Assembly: GCA_964543525.1 (NCBI GenBank)
Contig: CAZIYW010000001.1
Span: 69,898-133,897, forward strand
Length of the DNA stretch: 64,000 nt
Direction of reading: 5' to 3'
Source: CBDVBE01 sp964543525
GTDB lineage: Bacteria > Fibrobacterota > Chitinivibrionia > Chitinivibrionales > JANQEN01
Shown here: one piece after another, positions 9,569 through 18,695 of the stretch
Layout of the letters: every line of letters begins with the position of its first letter
Numbering within the stretch: the stretch's first letter is position 1
The notes under the pieces: model-generated
Seen by the model: only the letters and a program-made list of their open reading frames with translations
The model's database searches: none
Told to the model about the DNA's origin: nothing
Translations under genes and position numbers: made by a program

Positions 9569-9955
9569 TTGCATAAAATTCGACTGCAATTGATTCTTAT
9601 CCTCACAGTTCTGACACCACTCGGCTTTTATACTAAATTTTATACCGGGCCTTTAAATAACTGGGTGAATAATTCACTCGGAGGATTGTTATATCTGCTT
9701 TTCTGGTGTTTTGTCGCTCTGTTCATCTTTCCGAAAGCCCGAGCCGTTACCGTTGCAGCAGGCGTATTCAGTATAACCTGCCTTCTGGAATTTCTCCAGT
9801 TGTGGCATCCGCAAGTTCTTCAGGCTATCCGCGGGACCTTTATCGGGAAAACTGTACTCGGTACTTCATTTGTGTGGTCTGATTTTTTCTATTATATTGT
9901 CGGTTCGCTCCTTGGCTATTTTTTTATACGGATTTTAAATAAGCAACACCTGTGA
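9569..9955 (+). CDS. DUF2809 family small membrane protein
   Basis: 128 aa with four hydrophobic helices and the family signature of a central LEFLQLWHP segment and a terminal SDFFYYIVGSLLGY stretch. These match DUF2809 proteins of unknown function (about 120-130 aa). The start is TTG at 9569, preceded by GGAAAGGA at 9552-9559. It lies 45 bp downstream of the radical SAM gene and may be in the same transcript. No function can be assigned. Confidence 0.7.
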   Translation: MHKIRLQLILILTVLTPLGFYTKFYTGPLNNWVNNSLGGLLYLLFWCFVALFIFPKARAVTVAAGVFSITCLLEFLQLWHPQVLQAIRGTFIGKTVLGTSFVWSDFFYYIVGSLLGYFFIRILNKQHL

Positions 9956-9976
9956 ATAAGTGTTACCGTCAGGTGT
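9946..9976 (+). terminator. Weak hairpin after the DUF2809 gene
   Basis: ACACCTG (9946-9952) pairs with CAGGTGT (9970-9976) across a 17-nt loop. The run that follows, GTATAAAAA, is not a T-tract, so this is at best a weak or regulatory hairpin. Confidence 0.25.
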
Positions 9977-10083
9977 GTATAAAAATTCCTTTTACCTTAT
10001 AATTCGCGCTGCTCCAATTTATCTTTTAACATAAGAAAATTGAGCGATCGCCTACATATCAGGTGTATATACAGGTGAGTGTT

Positions 10084-10572
10084 ATGGATCCATTACGGGT
10101 TAAAGAACTCTATGAGAAATACGGCTTTATCATATATGGTCGTTGTATTCGCATACTGAGATCGGAAGATGACGCTAAGGATGCCATGCATGAGGTATTT
10201 CTCAAACTGCTCGACAACATTAACAAATTTCCCGACAATACGCATATTATACCATGGATATATACGGTCGCACGGAATCACTGTTTCAATATCCTCAGAG
10301 GGAGAAAAAAGTTTGCATCGATATCTGATTTGGATCGCCTCTCCTTAAAACAGGAAACGGAAAAGGCGTATGGTGAAAAAATGCTGATTGAGCAGGTACT
10401 TAACGTGCATAACAAACGGGTTCAGGAAGCGGTTTATTTTACCTATATGGAAAAACTGAATCAGAAAGATATACAGAAAATAACCGGCCAGTCACCGGCT
10501 ACTATTCGCAGGAATCTGAATCGCTTTAAAAAAAGCATACCACATCTTAAAAAAAGGCTTGGTATAGCATGA
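10084..10572 (+). CDS. ECF-type RNA polymerase sigma factor
   Basis: 162 aa from the ATG at 10084 (AGGTGAG at 10073-10079). Region 2 contains ILRSEDDAKDAMHEVFLKLL and the PWIYTVARNHCFN segment. Region 4 is a helix-turn-helix ending KDIQKITGQSPATIRRNLNRFKK. There is no region 1 or 3, as is typical of extracytoplasmic-function sigma factors. The gene overlaps the next by four bases (ATGA), and the next encodes a zinc-finger anti-sigma factor, so this is a standard sigma/anti-sigma pair. The set very likely includes the caspase-like and lipoprotein genes downstream. Autoregulation is probable but no conserved promoter was confirmed. Confidence 0.9.
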   Translation: MDPLRVKELYEKYGFIIYGRCIRILRSEDDAKDAMHEVFLKLLDNINKFPDNTHIIPWIYTVARNHCFNILRGRKKFASISDLDRLSLKQETEKAYGEKMLIEQVLNVHNKRVQEAVYFTYMEKLNQKDIQKITGQSPATIRRNLNRFKKSIPHLKKRLGIA

Positions 10573-11318
10573 GCGGACATGCAGTTGACAAACTAGCTAT
10601 CGCATCCTATGTTACCGACGATCTGCCGCAGAGAAAGCGTACCGAACTGGAAACACACCTGCGGGAATGCGGGGTATGCCGTGCCTATTATGAGCAGCTA
10701 GTCCGGGAAAGAGAGAATTTCCTCGACAGATTCCCCTTTGAGCAATCAACACCGTCACGGCCCCACAACGTTGTTTCCTTTCCCGTGCCGTCCCGGCTGT
10801 ATGCAATTGCTGCGTGCTTTCTCGTTTTACTGACCGGCGTGTGGATATATTACGCCTCACAGAAACCTGATACCATGAGAATAAAAGGCGGCAGTGATAT
10901 CAGAGTTGTTGTACAAGGGATCGACGGTACTATTGAAGAACGATCATCTCATATCTATTATCCGGGAGAGCGTATTCAGTTCATTTATTCATGTGCAGAT
11001 CGGAACAATTTCATGCTGTTTGGCCTGGACGAAAAGGGCACGCTCACAACCTATCTACCTGCAAAGGGCGACAACTCTATGACACTCACCAAAGGTGCCG
11101 ACATACCCTTACCGCACAGCATTCTTCTCGATGACTATATCGGCAACGAGCTCTTCATTGCTGTTTTTTCAGCACAGCAGTTATCGGTTTCGAATATGAA
11201 GCAGTATATTATGAAACAGTACACGGATGCCGGGACCGTCGATACGATTCGGTTCAAAAAAACGAATAATTTCATAATCTCTTCCATCCTTATAACCAAA
11301 CAAATACGCGAAAAATGA
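10569..11318 (+). CDS. Transmembrane anti-sigma factor with DUF4384-like domain
   Basis: 249 aa. Residues about 1-50 form a putative zinc-binding anti-sigma domain with the pattern H-x3-C-x2-C (THLRECGVC). One transmembrane helix follows at about residues 77-95. The periplasmic part (about 110-245) resembles DUF4384: a GERIQFIYSC start, FMLFGLDEKGTLTTYLP, and an FIAVFS strand. Such domains often accompany caspase-like proteins. The start codon overlaps the sigma gene stop (ATGA), and its own stop overlaps the caspase gene start at 11315. The architecture suggests that an envelope signal releases the ECF factor. Confidence 0.85.
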   Translation: MSGHAVDKLAIASYVTDDLPQRKRTELETHLRECGVCRAYYEQLVRERENFLDRFPFEQSTPSRPHNVVSFPVPSRLYAIAACFLVLLTGVWIYYASQKPDTMRIKGGSDIRVVVQGIDGTIEERSSHIYYPGERIQFIYSCADRNNFMLFGLDEKGTLTTYLPAKGDNSMTLTKGADIPLPHSILLDDYIGNELFIAVFSAQQLSVSNMKQYIMKQYTDAGTVDTIRFKKTNNFIISSILITKQIREK

Positions 11319-13015
11319 AAATAAAAATCTATATACTACTCCTGTTCATCGGTTCAGCAGCATATGCATCCCGGCATGCCCTGTTGGTAGGAAACAGATA
11401 CGGCGGTTCTTTCCAGCCGCTTAAATATGTAAAGAATGATATTGCAGATATCCAAACGGCGCTTACCCGGTTCTGCGGATTCGACGATGCAAACATTGCC
11501 GTTCGTATTGACAAATCAGCAAAGGAACTGGAATTGCTTCTGCACGAATTTGCCCGGCAGGGTTCATCCGATGATGATCTGTTTCTTTTCTACTTTTCAG
11601 GCCATGCCGATCACGAGAGCCTGCTTATGGGAAACACCCGGTATCCGCTGGCAGATTTAAAGAAGCGGCTTAAATCGATACCGTCACAAATGCGGATAAT
11701 CATCTTTGATGCGTGCCAGAGCGGCAGTTTTACCCGCTATAAAGGAGGTACTCTGGAAGAACCCTTTTTATATAAGGAAGGGAATAAAATCAAAGGCAGC
11801 ATTGTACTTTATTCCAGCTCGGCCAACGAATATTCCCAGGAATCGGATATGTATAAAAATTCCGTGTTTACTTTTCATTTTATCAATGGGCTTCGCGGCT
11901 GCGCCGATATCTCCGGTGATAAAAAGATAACGCTTTCCGAAGCCTATCAATATTCCTATAACCGCACCGTCTCCTCGACCATTCATTCAACGGGGGGCGT
12001 ACAACATCCGGGATATCAGTTCAGTATTCAGGGTGAGGGAAATGTGGTTCTCGCGGACATCACGGTCAGAACCTGCGGAATTATTCTCGATCAGGATATC
12101 GAAGAAACCATCGTGGTGCTGGGTAGCCGAAAGGAGCTGACTGCCGATCTGTCAAAGGAAAAAGGAACCAGGATTTTTATTGCAGTCAATCCAGGCACCT
12201 ATGAGATATATAATAATAAAAAAGAGGTCTCATACAAAACAAAAATTACCGTGCGTGAAAATACCATTGTGACCCTCTCGAATGACATGCTCCGTAAAAT
12301 GCGCACCATACCGGTCTATGCTAAAGGCGCGGAGAGACGACCGGTTATTTTCGGTATCACCCTGACCGGCGGCTTTGTCGATTTCAACCTTTCCCAACTT
12401 GCGACACAGTGTAATACACAGTATAACGATTTTCACCTGCTTTCCATGACCCCTTCATTTTCATTTCCCTCGGGTGTTTTCACCGGCGGTCTTGGTCTTG
12501 AAGTGAACTTTCGAAACGACGTGCAGGTATACCTCTCATTTGATTCGTTCCGACTGAAGGAGAGAATGGACTATGCAGGCACAGTATTCTCACCGGGGGA
12601 TTCATTATCCTACCCTGCGCAATTACAGATCCATGACACACTCTCCTGTCAGAGCTTCCATCTGGGAGTCGGGTATACCTTCCATCACCGGATACTGAAA
12701 TTTATAACCCTTCGCGCAGGCATTGACTGGATTATTGCCGATTTTACCGTTAACAGTGTTTTTACCAACAGTCTCTACAGTTTGTCGACGAACACCACGT
12801 TTACGGATAACGGTTTTCTTGTGCTGCCTGAAGTTGGAGCAACATTCAAATACACTTTTCAGGCACCGTTCGCGCTCGGTGCGCTGATTTCATATCGATT
12901 ACAAACCGGTGAAAAGGAACTGTATTCCCATGATGATACCGGCTATCCGTTACAGTATAGCTTTTCCGGTGTAACTTTTTCACTCTTTGCCACCTATCTG
13001 CTGAACAAGCGGTAA
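11315..13015 (+). CDS. Exported caspase-family (C14) peptidase with C-terminal beta-barrel-like domain
   Basis: 566 aa. An N-terminal signal peptide (about residues 1-18) is followed by a caspase p20-like domain. His97 in YFSGHADH and Cys134 in FDACQSGSF form the catalytic dyad, with the expected RHALLVGN first strand and LKYVKNDIADI segment. Residues about 250-330 form a PEGA-like beta segment. The last about 230 residues are rich in alternating aromatic/hydrophobic strands ending in a terminal aromatic stretch (SLFATYLL), suggesting an outer-membrane-type beta barrel. The gene overlaps the anti-sigma stop by four bases. An exported metacaspase-like enzyme in a sigma/anti-sigma operon suggests proteolytic signalling or a self-damage response; the substrate is unknown. 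Confidence 0.85.
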   Translation: MKIKIYILLLFIGSAAYASRHALLVGNRYGGSFQPLKYVKNDIADIQTALTRFCGFDDANIAVRIDKSAKELELLLHEFARQGSSDDDLFLFYFSGHADHESLLMGNTRYPLADLKKRLKSIPSQMRIIIFDACQSGSFTRYKGGTLEEPFLYKEGNKIKGSIVLYSSSANEYSQESDMYKNSVFTFHFINGLRGCADISGDKKITLSEAYQYSYNRTVSSTIHSTGGVQHPGYQFSIQGEGNVVLADITVRTCGIILDQDIEETIVVLGSRKELTADLSKEKGTRIFIAVNPGTYEIYNNKKEVSYKTKITVRENTIVTLSNDMLRKMRTIPVYAKGAERRPVIFGITLTGGFVDFNLSQLATQCNTQYNDFHLLSMTPSFSFPSGVFTGGLGLEVNFRNDVQVYLSFDSFRLKERMDYAGTVFSPGDSLSYPAQLQIHDTLSCQSFHLGVGYTFHHRILKFITLRAGIDWIIADFTVNSVFTNSLYSLSTNTTFTDNGFLVLPEVGATFKYTFQAPFALGALISYRLQTGEKELYSHDDTGYPLQYSFSGVTFSLFATYLLNKR

Positions 13016-13024
13016 GGACACCCT

Positions 13025-13759
13025 ATGCAGAATATTAAAATCGGTATATATATCCTCCTTGCCCTGGCGACAGTCCTCTGTTCATGCAGCACAATGGTTG
13101 ATGCAGTTTCAGGTGGCGACATAATTCCCTACCCCCGCACACCGGGTATCATCCCGCTCGACGCATTCAGTCAATTGGTCTATTCCCATACCGCACACGA
13201 TACTTCAGGAAACAGCACCGCCGATCTCCATTGTGCAATCGGCGCTGTCTACGGTCTCGATTTCGACACCCTGCTCACCCCTATCACTGAGAAAAATTTC
13301 GAACAGAATTTCCAGCTCTACCTGTATGAATACGAATGGGAGGACCTCGACAGCGGTATACTTGTCTCCTATCGGGAGCGTAATGTTGACACTACGGGCA
13401 TCTATATTCACGGCGAATACTTCGGTGCACAGATAACACTATACAAAAAACCGATTCTCTGGCTGAAATATCCTGCGGCAATCGGTGATACCTGGTACCG
13501 CGCATCGCCGGATTCCACCGATACCCTGCTCCCCCGGTATGAAGTTCTTGATACCTCTGCCGTTTTTTCAATACCCTGCCAGGAAGAGGATGCAATGTCC
13601 CCGGTGGAATGTGTTCAATGCTACCTGTATAAAAGAACTGAGGCAGATACTGTCGGGTACTATTATTACACCCGTCAGTACGGTCTGGTTGGTTACCTCG
13701 AATATATTCACAGCATCTTAAGAAGAACCGTGCTGCTTAAAAGCTATAATCCCTCATGA
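13025..13759 (+). CDS. Hypothetical lipoprotein of the ECF-caspase operon
   Basis: 244 aa, 9 bp after the caspase gene. The N-terminus is a type II signal peptide with lipobox LCSC and predicted lipidated Cys21. The rest is acidic, rich in Tyr, Asp and Thr, and contains several short strands (for example YTYARD-like Tyr/Asp pairs) with no family I recognise. By position it is a likely accessory or sensor partner of the exported caspase-like protein. Nothing in the sequence indicates enzymatic activity. Confidence 0.65.
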   Translation: MQNIKIGIYILLALATVLCSCSTMVDAVSGGDIIPYPRTPGIIPLDAFSQLVYSHTAHDTSGNSTADLHCAIGAVYGLDFDTLLTPITEKNFEQNFQLYLYEYEWEDLDSGILVSYRERNVDTTGIYIHGEYFGAQITLYKKPILWLKYPAAIGDTWYRASPDSTDTLLPRYEVLDTSAVFSIPCQEEDAMSPVECVQCYLYKRTEADTVGYYYYTRQYGLVGYLEYIHSILRRTVLLKSYNPS

Positions 13760-13856
13760 TTTTCCCCACTTTTTTGAGCGATTTTACATTCCTCAGTTGT
13801 GATATATATGAGCACTTATATCCCTCCCGTTTAATTCACCTTGGAAAGAGGATGGT

Positions 13857-14963
13857 ATGGACATAAACAACGTTTTTAAAAAATCCTTACCGTTGATTTC
13901 ACGCGCAGGTATACTGCTCTTTGTTGTTCTTTCATCACTGGGCTTTACCACGAAACAGCGAGCTCAAAATCAATTCTTCTCAAATATTGAGAACATCTAT
14001 CTTTGTGATTCTCTTCTTTTTATATCTGACAGTTACCGGGGAATTTCAATCTATTCTGTAGCAGACCCGGAATCTCCCGTGTTTAAAGGTTCTATACCAC
14101 TCCAATCACACAGCAGCCTGGCGGTAAATAATAACATTATTTATGCTAATTCCTACGGGTTTATTTTTGCCTTGCGATTGCATGCTGACTTTACCTATGA
14201 TACCCTGGCTACCATCAAGCAGGACCCGGAGTATATCGAAGAAGAGATGTATCCGATAGATGAGCACCACGGTTTTTTCAACTGTGCCGAACCCGTTATG
14301 CTCGACGGTGGGACAAGCGGTGTCGGCGGTTCCTATGCCCGTTTTGCTGTTATTGATTCATTTTTATATTATCTCGACAACAACAGCCTTGTTACTATTG
14401 ATATATCGGTTCCCGATACCATTGTCAAACTATCGGAAACCTACATTGACTGGACTGTAGAAACACTCTTTCCAACGCAGGACTATCTCTATGTTGGCGG
14501 GCGCGGCGGTATGTATGTTCTCGATCGGGTAAATCCCGCCAGCCCGAAAAATGTCTGTAAGCTCCAGCACTTCCAGGCGTACGATCCGGTTGTAGTCCGG
14601 GATACCGTCGCGTATGTCGCCCTTCGGGCAGGCAACTGGGGCGGTACTGCAAAGGATGTCCTGCTGGTGACAAGTGTCGCAGATTTCTCAAAGGCATACG
14701 TTCTGGATGAAGCGTCTACCTTTACCCCCTATGGCCTCGCAGTTCAGGATTCGCTCCTCTTTGTCAGTAACGGCTATAACGGTTTCACTCTCTTTGATGT
14801 GAAAAATCCCACTACTGTTACCAAAATTAAATACTGGGACACACCCGATACCAAAGACTTTATATGGGTAGATACCATTCTGTATACTATGGGATTTAGT
14901 AATGTCATGGTGTATGAGGTAACTGATCCGCATACACCGCAACTCCTGGCTACTATCAAGTAA
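13857..14963 (+). CDS. Secreted LVIVD-repeat beta-propeller-like protein
   Basis: 368 aa with an N-terminal signal-anchor (about residues 15-33). The body consists of repeated units of about 45-50 residues with the pattern LxVxDVxDPxxPxxxxxxxx, visible in SIYSVADPESPVFKGS, YVLDRVNPASPKNV, TLFDVKNPTTVTKI and MVYEVTDPHTPQLLA. These are LVIVD repeats, which build surface beta-propellers. A GG-rich start codon context (GAGGATGGT) supports ATG 13857. It is followed by a strong terminator, so it closes the transcription unit. Confidence 0.75.
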   Translation: MDINNVFKKSLPLISRAGILLFVVLSSLGFTTKQRAQNQFFSNIENIYLCDSLLFISDSYRGISIYSVADPESPVFKGSIPLQSHSSLAVNNNIIYANSYGFIFALRLHADFTYDTLATIKQDPEYIEEEMYPIDEHHGFFNCAEPVMLDGGTSGVGGSYARFAVIDSFLYYLDNNSLVTIDISVPDTIVKLSETYIDWTVETLFPTQDYLYVGGRGGMYVLDRVNPASPKNVCKLQHFQAYDPVVVRDTVAYVALRAGNWGGTAKDVLLVTSVADFSKAYVLDEASTFTPYGLAVQDSLLFVSNGYNGFTLFDVKNPTTVTKIKYWDTPDTKDFIWVDTILYTMGFSNVMVYEVTDPHTPQLLATIK

Positions 14964-14981
14964 CCCTCAAGGATTGGTGCA

Positions 14982-15029
14982 GGGAACACATTTATGTTAC
15001 TGCGTTTTAGAGAATGTGTTCCCTTTTTA
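14982..15029 (+). terminator. Rho-independent terminator
   Basis: GGGAACACATT (14982-14992) pairs perfectly with AATGTGTTCCC (15013-15023), with a 20-nt loop and TTTTTAT directly after. It ends the LVIVD gene transcript. Confidence 0.85.
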
Positions 15030-15185
15030 TATCACCCGGCATAGTAAATTGACATCGGTTGCCGTTTTTTCAACGAAAAATTCAATTTAATTTTAACTTT
15101 ATGTAATATCCTATTATATTTCTTATTATATTTTTCAGTATTACAGGTTGTATGTTTTCTTATCAACACATTCCCGCACCATATT

Positions 15186-16664
15186 ATGAACTTACAATTA
15201 TTTCGAACATTCATTTCTGGAGTTGTTATTATGTCGCTGTTCAATTGCAATGCAGCAGATAACGAGATAACGGTTCGCCGGGCCGCTGTTGCGGACCGGT
15301 TTTATACCGGCAATGCGACAAAGCTGCGCGCCGAGATCGAGCAATACATCGCCGCCGGAAAAAAACTGAAGGAATTTCCGCAGATTATTATCAGTCCCCA
15401 TGCAGGGTACGTATTTTCCGGCCCTGTGGCAGGTATCGGGTTCGCCACTATTGACAAAAATACCAAAAGGGTCTTCCTCATCGGTCCGTCGCACCATAAA
15501 TATTTCAACGGTATCTCGATACCTGAAGTGGATGCCTATGAAACACCCTTAGGCAATGTTCCTCTTGATAAAAAAAACATTAAAAAACTGCAAACAAATC
15601 CGTTGTTTAGCACGCAAGAAGGTGCTCACGCCATGGAACACTGCCTCGAGGTACAGATTCCCTTTTTACAGGTTCTTCTCGCCGATTTTACTATAATCCC
15701 TATGATTGTCGGCCATCTGAAGAATCCGGCGGATGTCGCCGAGCTGATACGGCCGCTTATTGATGATAAGACACTGGTTGTCATTTCAAGTGATTTCTCC
15801 CATTACCATTCCCATACCGAGGCCAAGAATATTGACAAGCGCTCCATAGAAACGATCCTGAACGGGAACCCCGACGGCTTTATTGACGCCTGCGGTGAAA
15901 CACCTATCCGTATTGCCATGCAGCTCGCGCTGAAAATGAATCTAAAGCCGCATCTGCTTGACGCCCGCAACTCCTATGAAACCGCCCCTCAGTATGGATC
16001 CGGCGACCGCGTGGTCGGGTATGCATCCATTGTCTATCTGCCGGATTCCAACGGTGCAGAAAAGAAAACTTCAGCCGATGAAAGCAACGATGCTCCTGAT
16101 GAATCTACACAGGTTCTGACTGAAAGCGATAAAGCCTTTCTTCTTAAACTCGCCCGTAATGCACTCGAAAAAGCAGTCAGGGGTGAAAAACCGCCGACTC
16201 CGACCAATATCCCGTCAATTATGCAGGAATTCCGCGGCTGCTTCGTCACCCTTACCAAACACGGCGCTCTCCGTGGATGCATCGGCTATATCGAAGGCAT
16301 CAAGCCGTTATATCAGGCAGTAATCGACAACGCAAAGAATGCTGCACTGGAGGATCCGCGGTTCCCGAAAGTAACGCCCAACGAGCTGAAAAACCTCAAG
16401 ATCGAGGTGTCGGTCCTGACACCACCGGAGCCCTTTAACTATGACAATCCTGACGACCTGCTGAACAAGATCATCCCCGGTGTGGACGGCATCATTCTGA
16501 GAAAAGGCATGCGTCAAGCAACCTTTCTGCCCCAGGTGTGGGATCAGCTTCCCGATAAGGTTACCTTCCTGGAGCATCTTGCCATGAAAGCAGGCATGGG
16601 AAAGGATGACTGGAAAGATGCCCAGTATAAAAAATATCAGGCAATCCATTTTGAAGAAGAGTGA
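15186..16664 (+). CDS. AmmeMemoRadiSam fusion: Memo (AmrB) plus AMMECR1 (AmrA) domains
   Basis: 492 aa from ATG 15186, which would add a short hydrophobic leader. ATG 15231 (GGAG at 15219-15222, spacing 8) would give 477 aa without it; both starts remain possible. The Memo domain (about residues 28-290) has VRRAAVADRFY, PHAGYVFSGPV with His72, GPSHHKYF (His103/104), EHCLEVQIPF, SSDFSHYHSH and DACGETP, the metal-ligand set of Memo proteins. The AMMECR1 domain (about 310-490) carries LRGCIGYIEG and EDPRFPKV. Fusion of both partners plus the separate radical SAM gene at 8.4 kb completes the three-part system. The biochemical function is not established to my knowledge. Confidence 0.9.
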   Translation: MNLQLFRTFISGVVIMSLFNCNAADNEITVRRAAVADRFYTGNATKLRAEIEQYIAAGKKLKEFPQIIISPHAGYVFSGPVAGIGFATIDKNTKRVFLIGPSHHKYFNGISIPEVDAYETPLGNVPLDKKNIKKLQTNPLFSTQEGAHAMEHCLEVQIPFLQVLLADFTIIPMIVGHLKNPADVAELIRPLIDDKTLVVISSDFSHYHSHTEAKNIDKRSIETILNGNPDGFIDACGETPIRIAMQLALKMNLKPHLLDARNSYETAPQYGSGDRVVGYASIVYLPDSNGAEKKTSADESNDAPDESTQVLTESDKAFLLKLARNALEKAVRGEKPPTPTNIPSIMQEFRGCFVTLTKHGALRGCIGYIEGIKPLYQAVIDNAKNAALEDPRFPKVTPNELKNLKIEVSVLTPPEPFNYDNPDDLLNKIIPGVDGIILRKGMRQATFLPQVWDQLPDKVTFLEHLAMKAGMGKDDWKDAQYKKYQAIHFEEE

Positions 16665-18603
16665 ACCGTCAGTCCGGGCAGCGTTTTTCTCCGGGTATTT
16701 CGCGGTTATCCTGCAGTGCCTTCTTATTCGTGAATTCCTCTCCATTTTCTTCGGCAACGAACTCATACTGGGAATTCTTTTTTCCATCTGGCTCCTGTTC
16801 AGCGGAATCGGAAGTTTCTGGGGTACCAATAAAGGGATCTGGCATTATACAGTCATAATCTCTATTTATACCGGCTTTGCGTTAACCGGCATATATCTCA
16901 TCCGCATCTTCCCGACGTTGTTTGAGCCGGGTTCGGTTATCCCAACGCATGCCGTAGCTATTCTATTCGTTGCATCGGAAGGGCCTGTTGCGTTCTGTAC
17001 CGGATATATTTTCGGAACCCTTTCCCGCCACTCCTCTCACAGGAAGCATATTTACCTGCTTGAGAACGGCGGCACCCTGATCGGCGCGCTCGTGGTATCC
17101 GCAGCCACTCTGGTCAACGCGTCAAACTCCGCGATTCTCATTGCGGCAATAGTGCCGTTACCGCTCATTCTTCTTTTCGACACTGCACCCGCGCTACAAA
17201 AAAAAATAACGACCACCGCACTGTTTGTTTTGCTGCAACTCTGTGCCGCATTTGTCATCCTGACCATTGACACGCCGACAACCGCGTGGAAATACGCCGG
17301 CCCCGTCTCACATGTCCGCCAAACACGCGAAGGTGAACTCGCATTACTGATACATGAAACCGATACAACACTTCTTCTGAATAACTCCATTTATACCTCG
17401 ACCTACAATAAGGAAATTGCCGAACAGGCGGTGCATATCCCCGCTGCACAACGCGAACAAATACAGAATGTACTTGTCATATTTGACCGGGGATACTATC
17501 AGGAATTGATGAAATACAACCCCGCGGCTGTTGATATTATCGAAGTCCTTCCGGATATAGCCTCCGAACGAAGCACTATTATCGCGCCGGAAAAATATTC
17601 GGCCGGCATAAAATTCGATCTCATTCTTCTCGGCAGTTCCTTGCCGCGTAATACAGCAACGAGCCGTTTTTACACCGTCTCATTCTTCAATCGCATGCGC
17701 TCTCTCATGACGCAAAAGGCGGTCTTCTCCTTCACCCTGCCGTTTAACGAAAGCTACATGCCGCCCGATGAGCGAACTGTTTATGATATACTGTATAATA
17801 CACTTGCCTCAGTATTTTCCAATGTACTGGTTTTTCCCGGTAACGGTTATATGACATTCATGGCATCGGAGGATTCTCTTCATATACCATCGAAGGTTGA
17901 TGTTGAAACGGAATATCTATCAGCATTTGTCCTGCCCTCTCTTTCTGATGATAAGATCACCCGGGCAAATACAATTACGGAATCTACCATGCTCAACACA
18001 ATTACCCGGCCAATAGCTCTTCTTTTCTCTCTGAAAACATGGATGAAAACCTTTGGTTTTTCTGTGGTTGTTCTCAGTGGCATACTTATAACGATACTGG
18101 TGCTGTCCATCCTTCTACTACCAAAGAATCCTCCTGTACTCTCAGTTGCCACCAGCGGGTTTGCTACAGGCCTGTATTCTGTAGGATTGATGCTTCTCTA
18201 CCAGGCAACCTACGGAAGTCTCTACGCGGAAATATCCCTTCTGCTTATGGCCCTCTCCCTGGGATTTGTTACAGGAAGTAAAATGCCCCGACTTCCCTTT
18301 TCCGACCTGAGTATCGGCATATACTGTATCGTATCATTTATACTTCTCAGTGCACTGTCCCAGCCACCCGTTGCCATCTTCTTCCTGTGCCATTTCGGCA
18401 TAGGCTTCCTCAGCGCTGCACAGTTTGTTACACGGAAAGATGCCTCACCCGGTATCATCAACACTGCAGATTTGATTGGCGGGGTGTTCGGTATGGCTAT
18501 CTCTTCGACACTGCTGATTCCCCTGTTTGGGATTGTGCCGGTTATGGCGGGGATTTTTGTGGTTAAAACGATTGTGGAAATTTCTAATAAATTTTTCTGT
18601 TAA
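16651..18603 (+). CDS. Membrane spermidine-synthase-like protein
   Basis: About 650 aa. The likely start is TTG at 16651, overlapping the end of the Memo-AMMECR1 gene by 14 bp; the longer frame at 16606 lies wholly within the previous gene. Five to six transmembrane helices (about 20-200) are followed by a soluble, degenerate Rossmann-like methyltransferase/spermidine-synthase domain (about 230-440) and six more helices. The segment KHIYLLENGGTLIGA resembles the signature in fused MFS/spermidine synthase proteins. No polyamine-binding motif was recognised, so it may not be catalytic. The overlap suggests co-translation with the fusion gene upstream. Confidence 0.65.
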   Translation: MKKSEPSVRAAFFSGYFAVILQCLLIREFLSIFFGNELILGILFSIWLLFSGIGSFWGTNKGIWHYTVIISIYTGFALTGIYLIRIFPTLFEPGSVIPTHAVAILFVASEGPVAFCTGYIFGTLSRHSSHRKHIYLLENGGTLIGALVVSAATLVNASNSAILIAAIVPLPLILLFDTAPALQKKITTTALFVLLQLCAAFVILTIDTPTTAWKYAGPVSHVRQTREGELALLIHETDTTLLLNNSIYTSTYNKEIAEQAVHIPAAQREQIQNVLVIFDRGYYQELMKYNPAAVDIIEVLPDIASERSTIIAPEKYSAGIKFDLILLGSSLPRNTATSRFYTVSFFNRMRSLMTQKAVFSFTLPFNESYMPPDERTVYDILYNTLASVFSNVLVFPGNGYMTFMASEDSLHIPSKVDVETEYLSAFVLPSLSDDKITRANTITESTMLNTITRPIALLFSLKTWMKTFGFSVVVLSGILITILVLSILLLPKNPPVLSVATSGFATGLYSVGLMLLYQATYGSLYAEISLLLMALSLGFVTGSKMPRLPFSDLSIGIYCIVSFILLSALSQPPVAIFFLCHFGIGFLSAAQFVTRKDASPGIINTADLIGGVFGMAISSTLLIPLFGIVPVMAGIFVVKTIVEISNKFFC

Positions 18604-18627
18604 ATCCCCCCGTAACCCGCACGTACA

Positions 18628-18661
18628 CCCGTAGAGACGTTACGCGTAACGTCTCTACGGG
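18628..18661. repeat. REP-like perfect palindrome, downstream of RAYT
   Basis: A 34-bp perfect palindrome centred at 18644/18645, reading CCCGTAGAGACGTTACG and its complement. It is one of three related palindromes around and inside the RAYT gene. It may also act as a terminator for the converging genes. Confidence 0.9.
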
Positions 18662-18695
18662 ATATGGAAACAAACCACGAATATTTCAATTTCTT

